Shown piece after piece: positions 9,288 to 17,251 of a stretch of DNA of 64,000 nucleotides. The notes under the pieces were generated by a model. The model had not been told where the DNA came from. It worked only from the letters and a program-made list of their open reading frames with translations, and did not search any database. The stretch lies in contig AP012044.1 in assembly GCA_000283575.1 (NCBI GenBank), positions 2,170,001 to 2,234,000 on the forward strand. Reading direction: 5' to 3'. Made by a program: the position numbers and the translations under genes. Every line of letters begins with the position of its first letter. Within the stretch, counting starts at the first letter, position 1. This stretch comes from Oscillibacter valericigenes Sjm18-20 (GTDB lineage: Bacteria > Bacillota > Clostridia > Oscillospirales > Oscillospiraceae).

Positions 9288-9353
9288 CTTTTTCAGCAAC
9301 GCCCCTTTCCAAATATCCAGCTGTTTTGAGCAGTGCTTGCCTCGTTCCGAATC

Positions 9354-9512
9354 TCATGCGTGGCGAACATCCATCCGGCACTCATTTATAATCTTCAGGA
9401 CCGGCTTTATTTTGAAATCCGGCGTTTTCTCCATCGTTTCGCTGGCCCTGTGGATATTGTTCATGATGATGTCCCGGTTGTATTGGATTTTCTCTATGGT
9501 ACCAGGGTTCAT
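9354..9512 (-). pseudogene. Shifted-frame tail behind the HD-domain gene
   Basis: From an ATG at 9512 to a TGA at 9354 the minus strand encodes 52 residues with normal GC-rich third positions (segments TIEKIQYNRDIIMNNIHRAS, KTPDFKIKPVLKIINECR). The HD gene covers the same bases in another frame, where third positions are AT-rich and the translation is His/Gln/Pro-rich and unlike a protein. So the real coding frame changes around 9510-9570. Either the HD gene has a one-base indel near its end, or this is a separate small gene overlapping a misread tail. Confidence 0.5.
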
Positions 9513-10137
9513 AGAGCCTACTTTCCGATTGCGATTTACACTCTTCCAAAAAGGTGCGGATATTTTCCTGTTCCTGCCGCCGGTCCGCCCCCTGCCGCCC
9601 CAGCCTGTCGCAAAGCCCCAGGAGCGCGACCTCCCGGACATCCGTGTTCCGCTTCATTCCCTCCACATCGGCAAAAGGCAGCTTCTTTACCACAAACAGA
9701 ATCTGCATATGATAGCGAACCAGCCAGACCGTCCGCTCGATGAAGTCTGTGTCCGCTGTGAAAACGCCAAGGAACTCTCTTGTGAGCAGGGCGCCTGCTT
9801 TGTCGTGGTCATAGGATGTGATTTTGCTTTTTCTGCATACGGTTGTGGAGGGTTTGCCGATGTCGTGAAGCAGCGCGGCCCACATAAAAGCGCGGGGATC
9901 GGCGCTTTCTGCTTTGACCTTCGCGGCCTCATCCACTACCAGCAGAGTATGATTCCAGACGTTGCCCTCGGGATGGTACCGAAGGGATTGCGGCGTGCTT
10001 TGCAGCCGTCTCAGCATATCAAACGGATACGCGCGAAGAGCCGGGGACCCGGCGAGTTCTGATAAAAAGCGGGACGGCTTTTCGTCAGAAAGTAAATGCT
10101 GCTCGATTTTCTCAAACAAAGAGTTTCCGCTTTCCAA
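9382..10137 (-). CDS. HD-domain phosphohydrolase
   Basis: The open frame is 251 codons. Residues about 55-160 are an HD domain: NVWNHTLLVVDEA, then the HD pair in AALLHDIGKP, YDHDKAGA and RYHMQI, which supply metal ligands. The segment TDVREVALLGLCDRLGRQG resembles the tail of tRNA nucleotidyltransferase-associated HD proteins. Family members are metal-dependent phosphohydrolases, but the substrate is unknown. The last 45 or so codons look non-coding, and a neighbouring frame carries the coding signal there, so the native C-terminus probably differs. The ATG sits just after an AT-rich gap. Confidence 0.75.
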   Translation of the reverse strand: MESGNSLFEKIEQHLLSDEKPSRFLSELAGSPALRAYPFDMLRRLQSTPQSLRYHPEGNVWNHTLLVVDEAAKVKAESADPRAFMWAALLHDIGKPSTTVCRKSKITSYDHDKAGALLTREFLGVFTADTDFIERTVWLVRYHMQILFVVKKLPFADVEGMKRNTDVREVALLGLCDRLGRQGADRRQEQENIRTFLEECKSQSESRLYEPWYHRENPIQPGHHHEQYPQGQRNDGENAGFQNKAGPEDYK

Positions 10138-10407
10138 ATAATCACCCCGGATTTAGTATCTGATTTCCACCCTAAATAATGCGCTGTATACAGCGAAGGC
10201 GATTATAGCCTTGTAGAAATCAAAATGTCTCATTATTAACAAATAATAGAAATCTATCGTCAGATTTAGTTTCTATAAGAGCGAGCACGGAAAATCTCCC
10301 TGCCGGTTGGATGGGATGTTGTATTTGCTTAAAATCTCTATAACCTTTTGTTGGTGACGAATCATTTTGATGATACCTCATGTTTCCTTTCAAAGAATAC
10401 ATTTCCG
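10138..10407. other. AT-rich gap with one very small possible ORF
   Basis: This AT-rich stretch lies between divergent genes. On the minus strand an ATG at 10365 with GAGGT 9 bases upstream opens 30 codons ending at 10273 (MIRHQQKVIEILSKYNIPS, then a Cys-containing end). It looks protein-like but is too short to call; it may be a relic. Nothing else is supported. Confidence 0.3.
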
Positions 10408-10436
10408 TTGAAAAATAGTAACAAATCGGTTACAAT
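10408..10436 (+). promoter_or_regulatory. Sigma-A promoter of the small cysteine-rich peptide gene
   Basis: TTGAAA (10408-10413) and TACAAT (10431-10436) are exactly 17 bases apart. Transcription would start near 10443, giving a leader of about 45 bases with AGGAGG before the ATG at 10489. Confidence 0.65.
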
Positions 10437-10488
10437 CATAATTGCCTTCGCGAGGTAAATTTAAAACAGAAACACAGGAGGTACACAT

Positions 10489-10575
10489 ATGTCTTGTTTC
10501 AATGGCGGCTGTGGCGGTTTCGACTGTAGTTCCATCTGGCAGCTTTTCAGTCAGTGCTTTTCTTTCTGCGGCTAA
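10489..10575 (+). CDS. 28-residue cysteine- and glycine-rich peptide
   Basis: The ATG follows ACAGGAGG by 7 bases and the frame ends at TAA 10573-10575. The peptide has five Cys at positions 3, 8, 13, 23 and 27, a Gly-rich first half and an aromatic second half (SSIWQLFSQCFSF). It has its own sigma-A promoter and a strong terminator, so it is a complete transcription unit of about 180 bases. There is no signal peptide or leader/core pattern that I recognise. The Cys could bind metal or form disulfides. Small Cys- or Gly-rich peptides in sporeformers can be coat components, but that is only a possibility. Confidence 0.65.
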   Translation: MSCFNGGCGGFDCSSIWQLFSQCFSFCG

Positions 10576-10577
10576 GC

Positions 10578-10623
10578 AAAAAAGACATGGTTCCCGGAAG
10601 TTTCCGGGAACCATGTCTTTTTT
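10578..10623. terminator. Perfect 22-bp hairpin, bidirectional terminator
   Basis: Bases 10578-10599 and 10602-10623 are perfect inverted repeats with AAAAAA on one side and TTTTTT on the other. It lies 3 bases after the small peptide stop and 11 bases from the end of the convergent SLH gene, so it should stop transcription from both sides. Confidence 0.9.
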
Positions 10624-10633
10624 ATTTGAAATT

Positions 10634-12286
10634 TCAAGCCAGCAGATTGTTCCAGTTCCAGCTGTGTTCCGTGGGGATAGTCCCCAGCCGCCACAGCGAC
10701 ACGCCGGTGATTCCCAGAAGCTTTGCGGCGTTCAGTTTGACCTGTACGCTGTCATCATTATCGTACCAGACGAAGTAGCGGCTGCCGTCCTCTGTGGTGT
10801 AGACCGCATAAGGCTGCTGATAGGTATCCGACCAGCCCGTTTCTGTGTCGGACTGATTCAGCCGTTGATACAGCGTCTCGTTGGAGGGATATACCGGTGT
10901 GCCGGAGAGAAGTTTGCCGTCGACGTCAATCTTCCAAGCCATCGGCTTGCTGGAGTAGCCCAGAACGAGCTTGGATACATCCGCCACGCCGGTGTCGGAA
11001 TCGGCTGCCGCTAGCAGCGAGGCGTACACCTGATCGGCGGGGGCAGGTGCAGCGGTCTTATAATACTCCGTCCCCACATAAGCGGTCAGATCTACGGCGC
11101 TGTAATCATAGGCCATCAGAATCACCTTGTCGGCGAGCTGGCCAATGGCGCGATCATCGTAGCCATCGTAGTAGCTTCCCGTAGTCAACGCCGGGGAAAC
11201 GCAGACATACAAACACTTGCCAAGGGAATGTACTTTACCCGCAAGAGCGGTGATAAACGCGGTGAAATTCGCTTTCTGCGAAGTTCTGAGTCCTTCAAAG
11301 TCAATGGTCACACCGTCGTAGGGGTTCTTTCCTATGGCGTTGTAGGAGACAGTCAGTTCGTTTTCGATCTGCTCTACTGCCGCTTCCCTGCCGTTAGCGG
11401 AGGCCAGCAGGTCCCGCACACCGCCGGAGACATCCATAAATACGCTGAGATTCAGGGCCGTGCCGTTGGCGTCCAGATAACCGGTCACATCCTGATAGCC
11501 GCTGGGAATGGCGTACTCATTGCCGTTCGCCGAGGTGGTAGACAGCAGGGCCTTGGTCCCATCCCAGGTCATCCGGCTCCATCCGGCGCTGACTGCTTCC
11601 ATCCCGTCCGTCAGGCCAAGTTGGCTGTAGGAGGAGATGGCGTAGAATCCGTGGACCAAATCGACATTTCTGTTCAGCTTTTCATAGATGCGCACCAGCA
11701 TGGCCGCGGCCTGCGCCCGGGTGGCGGTGGCGGAGGGTGCGAAAGTAGTGGCGGAAGCGCCGGTAGTCATGCCGATCTGATAGGCCACGGCCACGTATCC
11801 CTTCCCTTCCGTCACGTCGGTAAACGGCAGGGAAGCCTGCTTTTCCTCAATGGCAGCGGCACCCTTCAGCCCCAGCGCCCGCACCAGCATTTCGGACATC
11901 TCGGCCCGGGTAATGGGCGCGTTGGGCCGGAAGGCCCCTCCGCCGTCTACCACGTCGTGGGACAGGGCCGTCTCCGCCGCGGAGTACCATGCGTGGGAGG
12001 CGGGCACATCGGTAAAAGACGGCTGGGCCGGGGTCTCCGTGACCCAGTTCATGGTCGTTGCCATCATCCGCACCAGCACCCCGGCAAACTGACCCCGGGT
12101 CATGGAATCGGAATAGCCAAAGGATGCGGCGCTGTATCCGCCCATCAGACCGTAATCCACAGCCTTTTGCACTTCGGACGCAAGAGAACTTCCCGCGGGA
12201 ACATCCCGAAAGGACGCAGCGGAAACGGGCAACGCCAAGGACACCGCCAAAGCGGCCGCCAGAAGCGCCGAGCAGAATTTTTTCAT
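10634..12286 (-). CDS. Secreted protein with three SLH domains and a GH18 glycosidase domain
   Basis: The 550 residues start with a signal peptide (KKFCSALLAAALAVSLALP, then VSA). Three S-layer homology repeats follow (FRDVPAGSS, FTDVPASHAW and FTDVTEGKGY, each ending in a TR.q/E...LVR helix), which anchor to secondary wall polymer. The C-terminal half is a glycoside hydrolase 18 fold with DGVTIDFEGL, where the final Glu is the expected acid catalyst, plus KVILMAYDYS and the late GVSLWRLG. Related GH18 proteins cut peptidoglycan or chitin-like chains, some in spore cortex. The start is the ATG at 12286, directly before the signal peptide; a longer frame adds 20 unlikely residues. Confidence 0.88.
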   Translation of the reverse strand: MKKFCSALLAAALAVSLALPVSAASFRDVPAGSSLASEVQKAVDYGLMGGYSAASFGYSDSMTRGQFAGVLVRMMATTMNWVTETPAQPSFTDVPASHAWYSAAETALSHDVVDGGGAFRPNAPITRAEMSEMLVRALGLKGAAAIEEKQASLPFTDVTEGKGYVAVAYQIGMTTGASATTFAPSATATRAQAAAMLVRIYEKLNRNVDLVHGFYAISSYSQLGLTDGMEAVSAGWSRMTWDGTKALLSTTSANGNEYAIPSGYQDVTGYLDANGTALNLSVFMDVSGGVRDLLASANGREAAVEQIENELTVSYNAIGKNPYDGVTIDFEGLRTSQKANFTAFITALAGKVHSLGKCLYVCVSPALTTGSYYDGYDDRAIGQLADKVILMAYDYSAVDLTAYVGTEYYKTAAPAPADQVYASLLAAADSDTGVADVSKLVLGYSSKPMAWKIDVDGKLLSGTPVYPSNETLYQRLNQSDTETGWSDTYQQPYAVYTTEDGSRYFVWYDNDDSVQVKLNAAKLLGITGVSLWRLGTIPTEHSWNWNNLLA

Positions 12287-12382
12287 AGCATATTCGCCTT
12301 TCTTTTCTTTGGTGAAAATCACCGGCTGCGGGACATATCCCGTCACGCTGCGATTATAGCACGTTTATCTCCTGCGTTCAAG

Positions 12383-12895
12383 TTATGGCCGGATGACGCC
12401 GACAATCTGAATAGGCCGGATCAGGAGGTACTCATAGCTGTCCAGCGGCCGGTCGTCGGCGTCATAGCTGTGGGCCGCCAGCAGTATATCCCCCGGACCG
12501 TAGGGCGGCTGCGCCGCCACCACTACCGGCGTATGCTGAAACCCCTGCCCGTTGAAGGACAGCTGAATCACGTCGCCGGGACGTATCTCCGACAACAGAC
12601 ACTCTCGCCCCACCGGCCCCACGGAACGCTGTGGGCGGGTAAAAAAATTAAAAAAATACTCCACACCTGTCCAGGACGGCGACTTTTGGTTGGCATCGAT
12701 GTAATACCATCCAAAAGTTGGAAGGAAGTTCATGATGCCGGCCCCGGCGTAGACGCATTGGGAGGCAAAATTCGTGCAGTCTCCGCCGATGTTCTCGTAG
12801 TCGTAAAAATTCGGATTCCGTCCGTACGCCCACCGGTGGGCGTACTGTACCGCCGCCAGGCGGTCATAGTCCTCCAAAATGCTTCTCACAGGCAT
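12383..12895 (-). CDS. Putative amidase-domain protein
   Basis: The 170 residues match the putative amidase domain family (Amidase_6): YDRLAAVQYAHRWAYGRNP, then GGDCTNFASQCVYAGAG with the likely catalytic Cys, SWTGVEYFF, GDVIQLS and HTPVVV with the likely His. The layout is that of an NlpC/CHAP-like cysteine peptidase. There is no signal peptide, so it acts inside the cell or in the spore compartment. GGGGAGGA lies right before the first ATG; a GTG two codons in has better spacing and may be used. It lies 97 bases upstream of the SLH-GH18 gene on the same strand. Confidence 0.8.
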   Translation of the reverse strand: MPVRSILEDYDRLAAVQYAHRWAYGRNPNFYDYENIGGDCTNFASQCVYAGAGIMNFLPTFGWYYIDANQKSPSWTGVEYFFNFFTRPQRSVGPVGRECLLSEIRPGDVIQLSFNGQGFQHTPVVVAAQPPYGPGDILLAAHSYDADDRPLDSYEYLLIRPIQIVGVIRP

Positions 12896-13004
12896 TCCTC
12901 CCCTGCCCTCAGCCTATGACAAACGGGAGGAAAACGTGAAAAAAGCCCCGCAACTCTTTTAGTTTCCGGGTTTTTCGAGAACAGTGACCTTGACAGGAAG
13001 TATA

Positions 13005-13035
13005 TTAAAACATCCGTTTTAAACAGTCGTTTTAA
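13005..13035 (+). promoter_or_regulatory. Inverted-repeat operator candidate before the TetR remnant
   Basis: TTAAAAC (13005-13011) and GTTTTAA (13016-13022) form a palindrome with a 4-base centre, and GTTTTAA recurs at 13029-13035. Such sites often bind the adjacent TetR-type repressor. This one lies about 40 bases before the broken TetR gene. Confidence 0.35.
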
Positions 13036-13073
13036 TGCATATTTAGAATTAACGGATGGGAAGGGGCAAATAG

Positions 13074-13590
13074 ATGGAAGAGGGAATGAGAGAAAAAATT
13101 ATAAAAGCAACTTTTTCATTATTGGAGAAAAAGGATATGAATTCTATATCCGTGCAAGAGATTGCGAAGCAGATGTAAATGTAGCTGCGATCAGTTACTA
13201 TTTTGATGGAAAAGCGGGTTTGTTTTCTTGCATGATGGAACAGTATTGGGAAGATCATAGACTGTTGTGCTTGGAGATACTTATGCAGGAAAAGATCACC
13301 AAGAAAGAGGCGAAGATCTTTTGTTTATCTCTTTCGTTTTCACATTGATCTCATAGTTCTGATACATCACCTGCTCAGATCGAATAAAAAAGGAAATGAG
13401 TTCAACATTTGCAAGTCTAATCGGTCAATGTAATCGGAACTGTAATAAAGAATTACTGAATATTAGGACGGTATCGTTACTGTCATCCTTGACACATCCG
13501 GCGTTTTGGAACGAGATGGCTGAAAAAATAGTTGGAGACAAGGAAACATTCATGCGGGCATATGTCAGTGAATTGGTTGAAAACTTGTAA
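13074..13590 (+). pseudogene. TetR-family regulator, frameshifted
   Basis: After AAGGGG the ATG at 13074 opens an HTH N-terminus (EKIIKATFSLLEKKDMNSIS, VQEIAKQM) that hits a TAA. The other half of the HTH (ADVNVAAISYYFDGKAGLF) continues in another frame, then stops. The C-terminal part resumes further on (HPAFWNEMAEKIVGDKETF, YVSELVENL) and ends at 13590. At least two indels are needed to explain this, so the repressor is probably inactive. It lies 14 bases before an acyltransferase remnant that it presumably once controlled. Confidence 0.8.
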
Positions 13591-13604
13591 GTAGGGAAAA
13601 AATT

Positions 13605-14399
13605 ATGAGAAAGTATTATATTGATAATATTCGTATTTTGTGTATTTTCTTGCTGTTTCCGTTTCATGCAGCCATGATATTTAATAGTTACGGAGAAAGC
13701 TGGTATATACATGGTCAAAGCGAGATATGGGCGACATTTTTTATTAAGAGTGTCTATCCTTGGTGGATGTCGGTATTATTTGCGCTGGCGGGAATATCAA
13801 CGGTCTATTCATTAAAAAATAGAACCGCTCAGCAATATGTAAAAGAGGGATTTTTTAAATTGTTTATACCGCTCTTGTCCGCTATTGTAATGATAATACC
13901 GGTACAGACATATCTTGCAGATATATACTTCAATCACTATAGCAGCAGTTATTTTGAACATCTGTCAACATATTTTACATTGACGGATTGGAGTGGGTAT
14001 GACGGTCATTTTACGCCTGCGCATACATGGTTTATGATATATCTATTTATTATATCAATGATATCCTTGCCATTGATGGTATGGTATAAGAATAAGGAAA
14101 AGAAGATGAGCGGCAGCAAAATAACTATGGTGAAAATACTGCCGATGTTTCTTGTTATCCTGATCTGCGCACCAATACTTGAGATTGGGGGTAAAAGTGT
14201 AGGTGAGTATGCATTGGGCTATATAATTGTTCGTCATGTTCATGGAGCATTCATTCAGTATATCAGCATTGTTGCAGCATCCTTTATTTTCTCTATTTTT
14301 ATGTATGAGATATGCAGAAGAATGCTCGTTACACGATTTTTATTTGGAATAAAGAAAAGGCAGATCAGAGTGAAGAGCCGTATAAGACAATATCAGTAG
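13605..14399 (+). pseudogene. Membrane acyltransferase (acyltransferase_3 family), internally deleted
   Basis: The frame of 264 codons starts as a normal family member (MRKYYIDNIRILCIFLLFPF, a His in FPFHAAMIF, several membrane segments, HFTPAHTWFMIYLF). After GGKSVGEYAL it jumps straight to the last membrane helix (FIQYISIVAASFIFSIFMYE, VTRFLFGIKK). Family members are about 370 residues, so roughly 100 residues of the middle seem lost without breaking the frame, and the regulator before it is broken too. AT-rich codons contrast with the neighbours, which suggests transfer. Function is probably lost. Confidence 0.75.
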
Positions 14400-14456
14400 C
14401 ATGCACATGGAAAGCCAATATGCCAGAACGTGGCTGGCTGATGAGCCAGACTTAAA

Positions 14457-14508
14457 AAAACAGACAGTCTCTCACATAATCGTGAAAGACTGCCTGTTTT
14501 CCTTTTTT
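14457..14508 (+). terminator. Terminator after the acyltransferase remnant
   Basis: AAAACAGACAGTCTCTCAC pairs with GTGAAAGACTGCCTGTTTT (three mismatches) around ATAATC, followed by CCTTTTTT. The A-tract on the other side may also let it stop fba transcripts arriving from the right. Confidence 0.75.
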
Positions 14509-14592
14509 CCGTACCGGCGGCCTCTTGGTTTAATTACGATCCCTGATAAATAATAGCCTTAGTGCCTCCAGCTTTGATGCTGAAAGGGCGGC

Positions 14593-15531
14593 TTACGCCT
14601 TGTGGTCGCAGCCCAGAACGTCCACGATCTTGTGGGAGACCATATCCTTGATGGCCTGACGGGCAGGCTTGAGGTACTGGCGGGGATCAAAGTCGGAGGG
14701 AGCCTCCGCGAAGTGCTCGCGGATGCAGGCCGTCATGGCCAGACGCAGGTCGGAGTCAATGTTGATCTTGCACACGGACAGCTCTGCGGCGTGGCGCAGC
14801 TGGTCCTCAGGCACGCCGACAGCGCCGGGCATATTTCCGCCGAACTTGTTGATCTTCTCCACGAACTCCTTAGGAACGGAAGAGGAGCCGTGCAGCACGA
14901 TCGGGAAACCAGGCAGACGCCGGGAGACCTCTTCCAGCACGTCGAACCGCAGCTGGGGCTTGGTGCCGGGCTTAAATTTGTAAGCGCCGTGGCTGGTGCC
15001 AATGGCAATGGCCAGAGAATCACAGCCGCTCTTTGAAACAAATTCCTCCACTTCTTCAGGATGGGTATAGGAGGAATCCTCGGACTTGACCTTCACGTCG
15101 TCCTCAATGCCGGCCAGAGTACCCAGCTCCGCCTCTACCACCACTCCGTGGTCGTGGGCGTACTCCACAACCTTCTTGGTGATCTCAATGTTTTCGGCAA
15201 AGGGTTTTCCGGAGGCGTCGATCATGACGGAGGTAAAACCGCCGTCAATGCAGCTCTTGCAGGTCTCAAAATCCGGGCCGTGGTCGAGATGGAGCACGAT
15301 GGGAATGTTGGGGCACTCGATCACCGCGGCCTCCACCAGCTTCACAAGGTAAGTGTGGTTGGCATAGGCCCGGGCACCCTTGGATACCTGGAGGATCAAA
15401 GGTGCGCTGAGATCACGGGCGGCCTCGGTAATCCCCTGCACGATCTCCATATTGTTGACATTAAACGCGCCGATAGCGTAGCCGCCGTCATAGGCTTTCT
15501 TGAACATTTCGGTTGATGTGACCAGTGGCAT
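14593..15531 (-). CDS. fba: Class II fructose-1,6-bisphosphate aldolase
   Basis: Cleaves fructose-1,6-bisphosphate to glyceraldehyde-3-phosphate and dihydroxyacetone phosphate. The 312 residues carry the zinc-binding and active-site motifs of the class II enzyme: VLHLDHGPDFETC, VMIDASGKPF, VEAELGTLAG, GTSHGAYKF and FPIVLHGSSSVP, and a final DIDSDLR-like segment (INIDSDLRLAM). The ATG at 15531 is chosen because AGGAG sits 9 bases before it, while an earlier ATG overlaps that site. It is divergent from pfp, so the two committed glycolytic steps share one intergenic region. Confidence 0.96.
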   Translation of the reverse strand: MPLVTSTEMFKKAYDGGYAIGAFNVNNMEIVQGITEAARDLSAPLILQVSKGARAYANHTYLVKLVEAAVIECPNIPIVLHLDHGPDFETCKSCIDGGFTSVMIDASGKPFAENIEITKKVVEYAHDHGVVVEAELGTLAGIEDDVKVKSEDSSYTHPEEVEEFVSKSGCDSLAIAIGTSHGAYKFKPGTKPQLRFDVLEEVSRRLPGFPIVLHGSSSVPKEFVEKINKFGGNMPGAVGVPEDQLRHAAELSVCKINIDSDLRLAMTACIREHFAEAPSDFDPRQYLKPARQAIKDMVSHKIVDVLGCDHKA

Positions 15532-15661
15532 ATCAATCATCTCCTGTTAAAATTATCGGTTTTCCCCGCCCTCCGGCACCGCCGGGGCGCCCAAACCGCC
15601 GCTCTGGTGAAGAAATCCAGATCAGCGCCAATTATATTGAGGAAAACGATTTTCTTTTATG

Positions 15662-15689
15662 ATAATATCACAGAAAAATTAAATTGCAA
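15662..15689 (-). promoter_or_regulatory. Probable sigma-A promoter of fba
   Basis: On the minus strand TTGCAA (15689-15684) and TATTAT (15667-15662) are 16 bases apart. The start would be near 15655, giving a leader of about 125 bases. The fba-pfp gap is AT-rich against GC-rich genes, as expected for a promoter region. Confidence 0.45.
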
Positions 15690-15692
15690 GTA

Positions 15693-15721
15693 TTTACAAT
15701 TACATTTTATCATGGTAAGAT
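15693..15721 (+). promoter_or_regulatory. Possible sigma-A promoter of pfp
   Basis: TTTACA (15693-15698) and TAAGAT (15716-15721) are 17 bases apart, 60 bases before the pfp start. TTGCAA (15684) with TATCAT (15708) at 18 bases is an alternative that would overlap the fba promoter. Confidence 0.35.
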
Positions 15722-15786
15722 ATTTTTGCTGATGTGCACAAAACAATCCCGGTTTTTCCGGGATGAAAAATCAGGAGGAACGATAC

Positions 15787-17025
15787 ATGAGCGAACTGAA
15801 AGGTGCCTGTATTCTGGGCCAGTCCGGCGGCCCCACTTCCGTTATCAATGCCAGCGCATACGGCGTTATCGCCACGGCGCTAAAGTCTTCCAGCATCACC
15901 GCGGTCTACGGCGCGGAACATGGGATCAAGGGCGTTTTGAACGACCGCCTGTTCGACATGGGCAAGGAGGACCCCAAGGAGCTGGAGCTCCTCAAATACA
16001 CGCCCTCCTCCGCTTTGGGTTCCTGCCGTTACAAGATGGCGGACCCCGACGTGGATGACTCCGATTACAAGCGTATTCTGGAGATCTTCAAGAAGTACGA
16101 CGTGCGCTATTTCTTCTACAACGGCGGCAATGACTCCATGGATACCTGCAACAAGATCTCCAAGTATATGCAGAAGGTCGGCTATGAGTGCCGCGTAATG
16201 GGTGTGCCAAAGACCATCGACAACGATCTTTACGGTACGGACCACTGCCCCGGCTATCCCTCCGCCGCCAAGTATATTGCGACCAGCTGCATGGAAGTCT
16301 ATCAGGACGCCCGTGTGTATGACACCGGAATGGTCTGCGTCATTGAGATCATGGGCCGCCACGCCGGATGGCTGGCTGGAGCGGCGGGCCTCGCCACTGC
16401 TTACGGCGCGGGTCCCGACCTGATTTACCTGCCGGAGACGGATTTCAACATGGATGAATTTCTGGCCGACGTGGATCGCATCTATAAGGAAAAGGGCAAT
16501 TGCATGGTGGCGGTATCCGAGGGGATTCACTACCCCGACGGCACCTTTGTCTCCGAGGCAAAAACCTCCTCCACAGACGGGTTTGGCCATGCCCAGCTGG
16601 GCGGCCTTGCCGCCACCCTCGCCGCAGCGGTCAAGGAGAAGACCGGCGCGAAGGTCCGAGGCATCGAGCTGAGTCTTTTGCAGCGCTGCGGCGCGCACCT
16701 GGCCTCTGAGACGGACATTGAGGAATCCTTCATGTCCGGAAAGAACGCCGTGGAAAACGCCGTCAATGGCATCACCGACAAAATGGTGGGCTTCCAGCGG
16801 ATCGAGCGGGATGGACACTACGTCTGCAAGACGGAGCTGCTGAACCTGACCGACGTTGCCAACACGGAGAAGAAGGTCCCCCGGGAGTGGATCAACGAAC
16901 GGGGCAACGGCGTGGAAAAGCCCTTTATCGACTACGTGCTGCCCTTGATTCAGGGTGAACCGAAGCTGCCCAAGCAGGATTCCCTGCCCCGGTTCGCCAA
17001 GCTAAAAAAGGTGCTGGCGCACTAA
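15787..17025 (+). CDS. pfp: Pyrophosphate-dependent 6-phosphofructokinase
   Basis: Phosphorylates fructose-6-phosphate using pyrophosphate instead of ATP, reversibly, in the cytoplasm. The 412 residues show the PFK fold: ILGQSGGPTSVINAS, YNGGNDSMDTCNKI, VPKTIDNDL with the Lys typical of PPi-type enzymes, GYPSAAKYIA, IMGRHAGWLAG and VSEGIHYPDG. The start is the ATG at 15787 with AGGAGG 8 bases upstream; an earlier in-frame ATG precedes that site. A strong hairpin follows. PPi-linked glycolysis is common in energy-limited anaerobes. Confidence 0.95.
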   Translation: MSELKGACILGQSGGPTSVINASAYGVIATALKSSSITAVYGAEHGIKGVLNDRLFDMGKEDPKELELLKYTPSSALGSCRYKMADPDVDDSDYKRILEIFKKYDVRYFFYNGGNDSMDTCNKISKYMQKVGYECRVMGVPKTIDNDLYGTDHCPGYPSAAKYIATSCMEVYQDARVYDTGMVCVIEIMGRHAGWLAGAAGLATAYGAGPDLIYLPETDFNMDEFLADVDRIYKEKGNCMVAVSEGIHYPDGTFVSEAKTSSTDGFGHAQLGGLAATLAAAVKEKTGAKVRGIELSLLQRCGAHLASETDIEESFMSGKNAVENAVNGITDKMVGFQRIERDGHYVCKTELLNLTDVANTEKKVPREWINERGNGVEKPFIDYVLPLIQGEPKLPKQDSLPRFAKLKKVLAH

Positions 17026-17030
17026 GAGAA

Positions 17031-17068
17031 AGCCCGCGTGGAAGATTTTTCCCACGCGGGCTTTTTTT
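17031..17068 (+). terminator. Terminator of pfp
   Basis: AGCCCGCGTGG (17031-17041) pairs perfectly with CCACGCGGGCT (17052-17062), followed by TTTTTTT. It may also stop the convergent small gene that ends at 17091. Confidence 0.92.
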
Positions 17069-17090
17069 ATTGTCAATCCCCGCCGCCGTC

Positions 17091-17240
17091 TCACTTTTTC
17101 CGGCGAATAGCTTCCAGCTCACAGATAATCCAAAAGGTCATGACCATGGCCGCTGCCAAAACAACTCCCGCAGCTCCAAAGTCCATGCGGAAATATCCCG
17201 CGATAAAGACACATAATGCCGCGCCGAGTGCTCGTCCCAT
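17091..17240 (-). CDS. Small two-helix membrane protein downstream of coaX
   Basis: An ATG at 17240, 11 bases after the coaX stop and preceded by GGGG, encodes 49 residues. Two hydrophobic segments (ALGAALCVFIAGYFRM; AAGVVLAAAMVMTFWIICEL) and a basic tail (EAIRRKK) suggest a small inner-membrane protein with its C-terminus inside. It is probably cotranscribed with coaX. I recognise no family. Confidence 0.55.
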   Translation of the reverse strand: MGRALGAALCVFIAGYFRMDFGAAGVVLAAAMVMTFWIICELEAIRRKK

Positions 17241-17251
17241 CCCATATCCCC

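Noticed and set aside
10273..10365. A 30-codon minus-strand frame with a weak binding site
   Set aside because: Protein-like but too short and without a promoter or terminator of its own; noted in the gap entry rather than called.
11228..12919. A 563-codon open frame on the plus strand
   Set aside because: Antisense to the SLH-GH18 and amidase genes and their gap; low-complexity Gly/His/Arg composition and no binding site.
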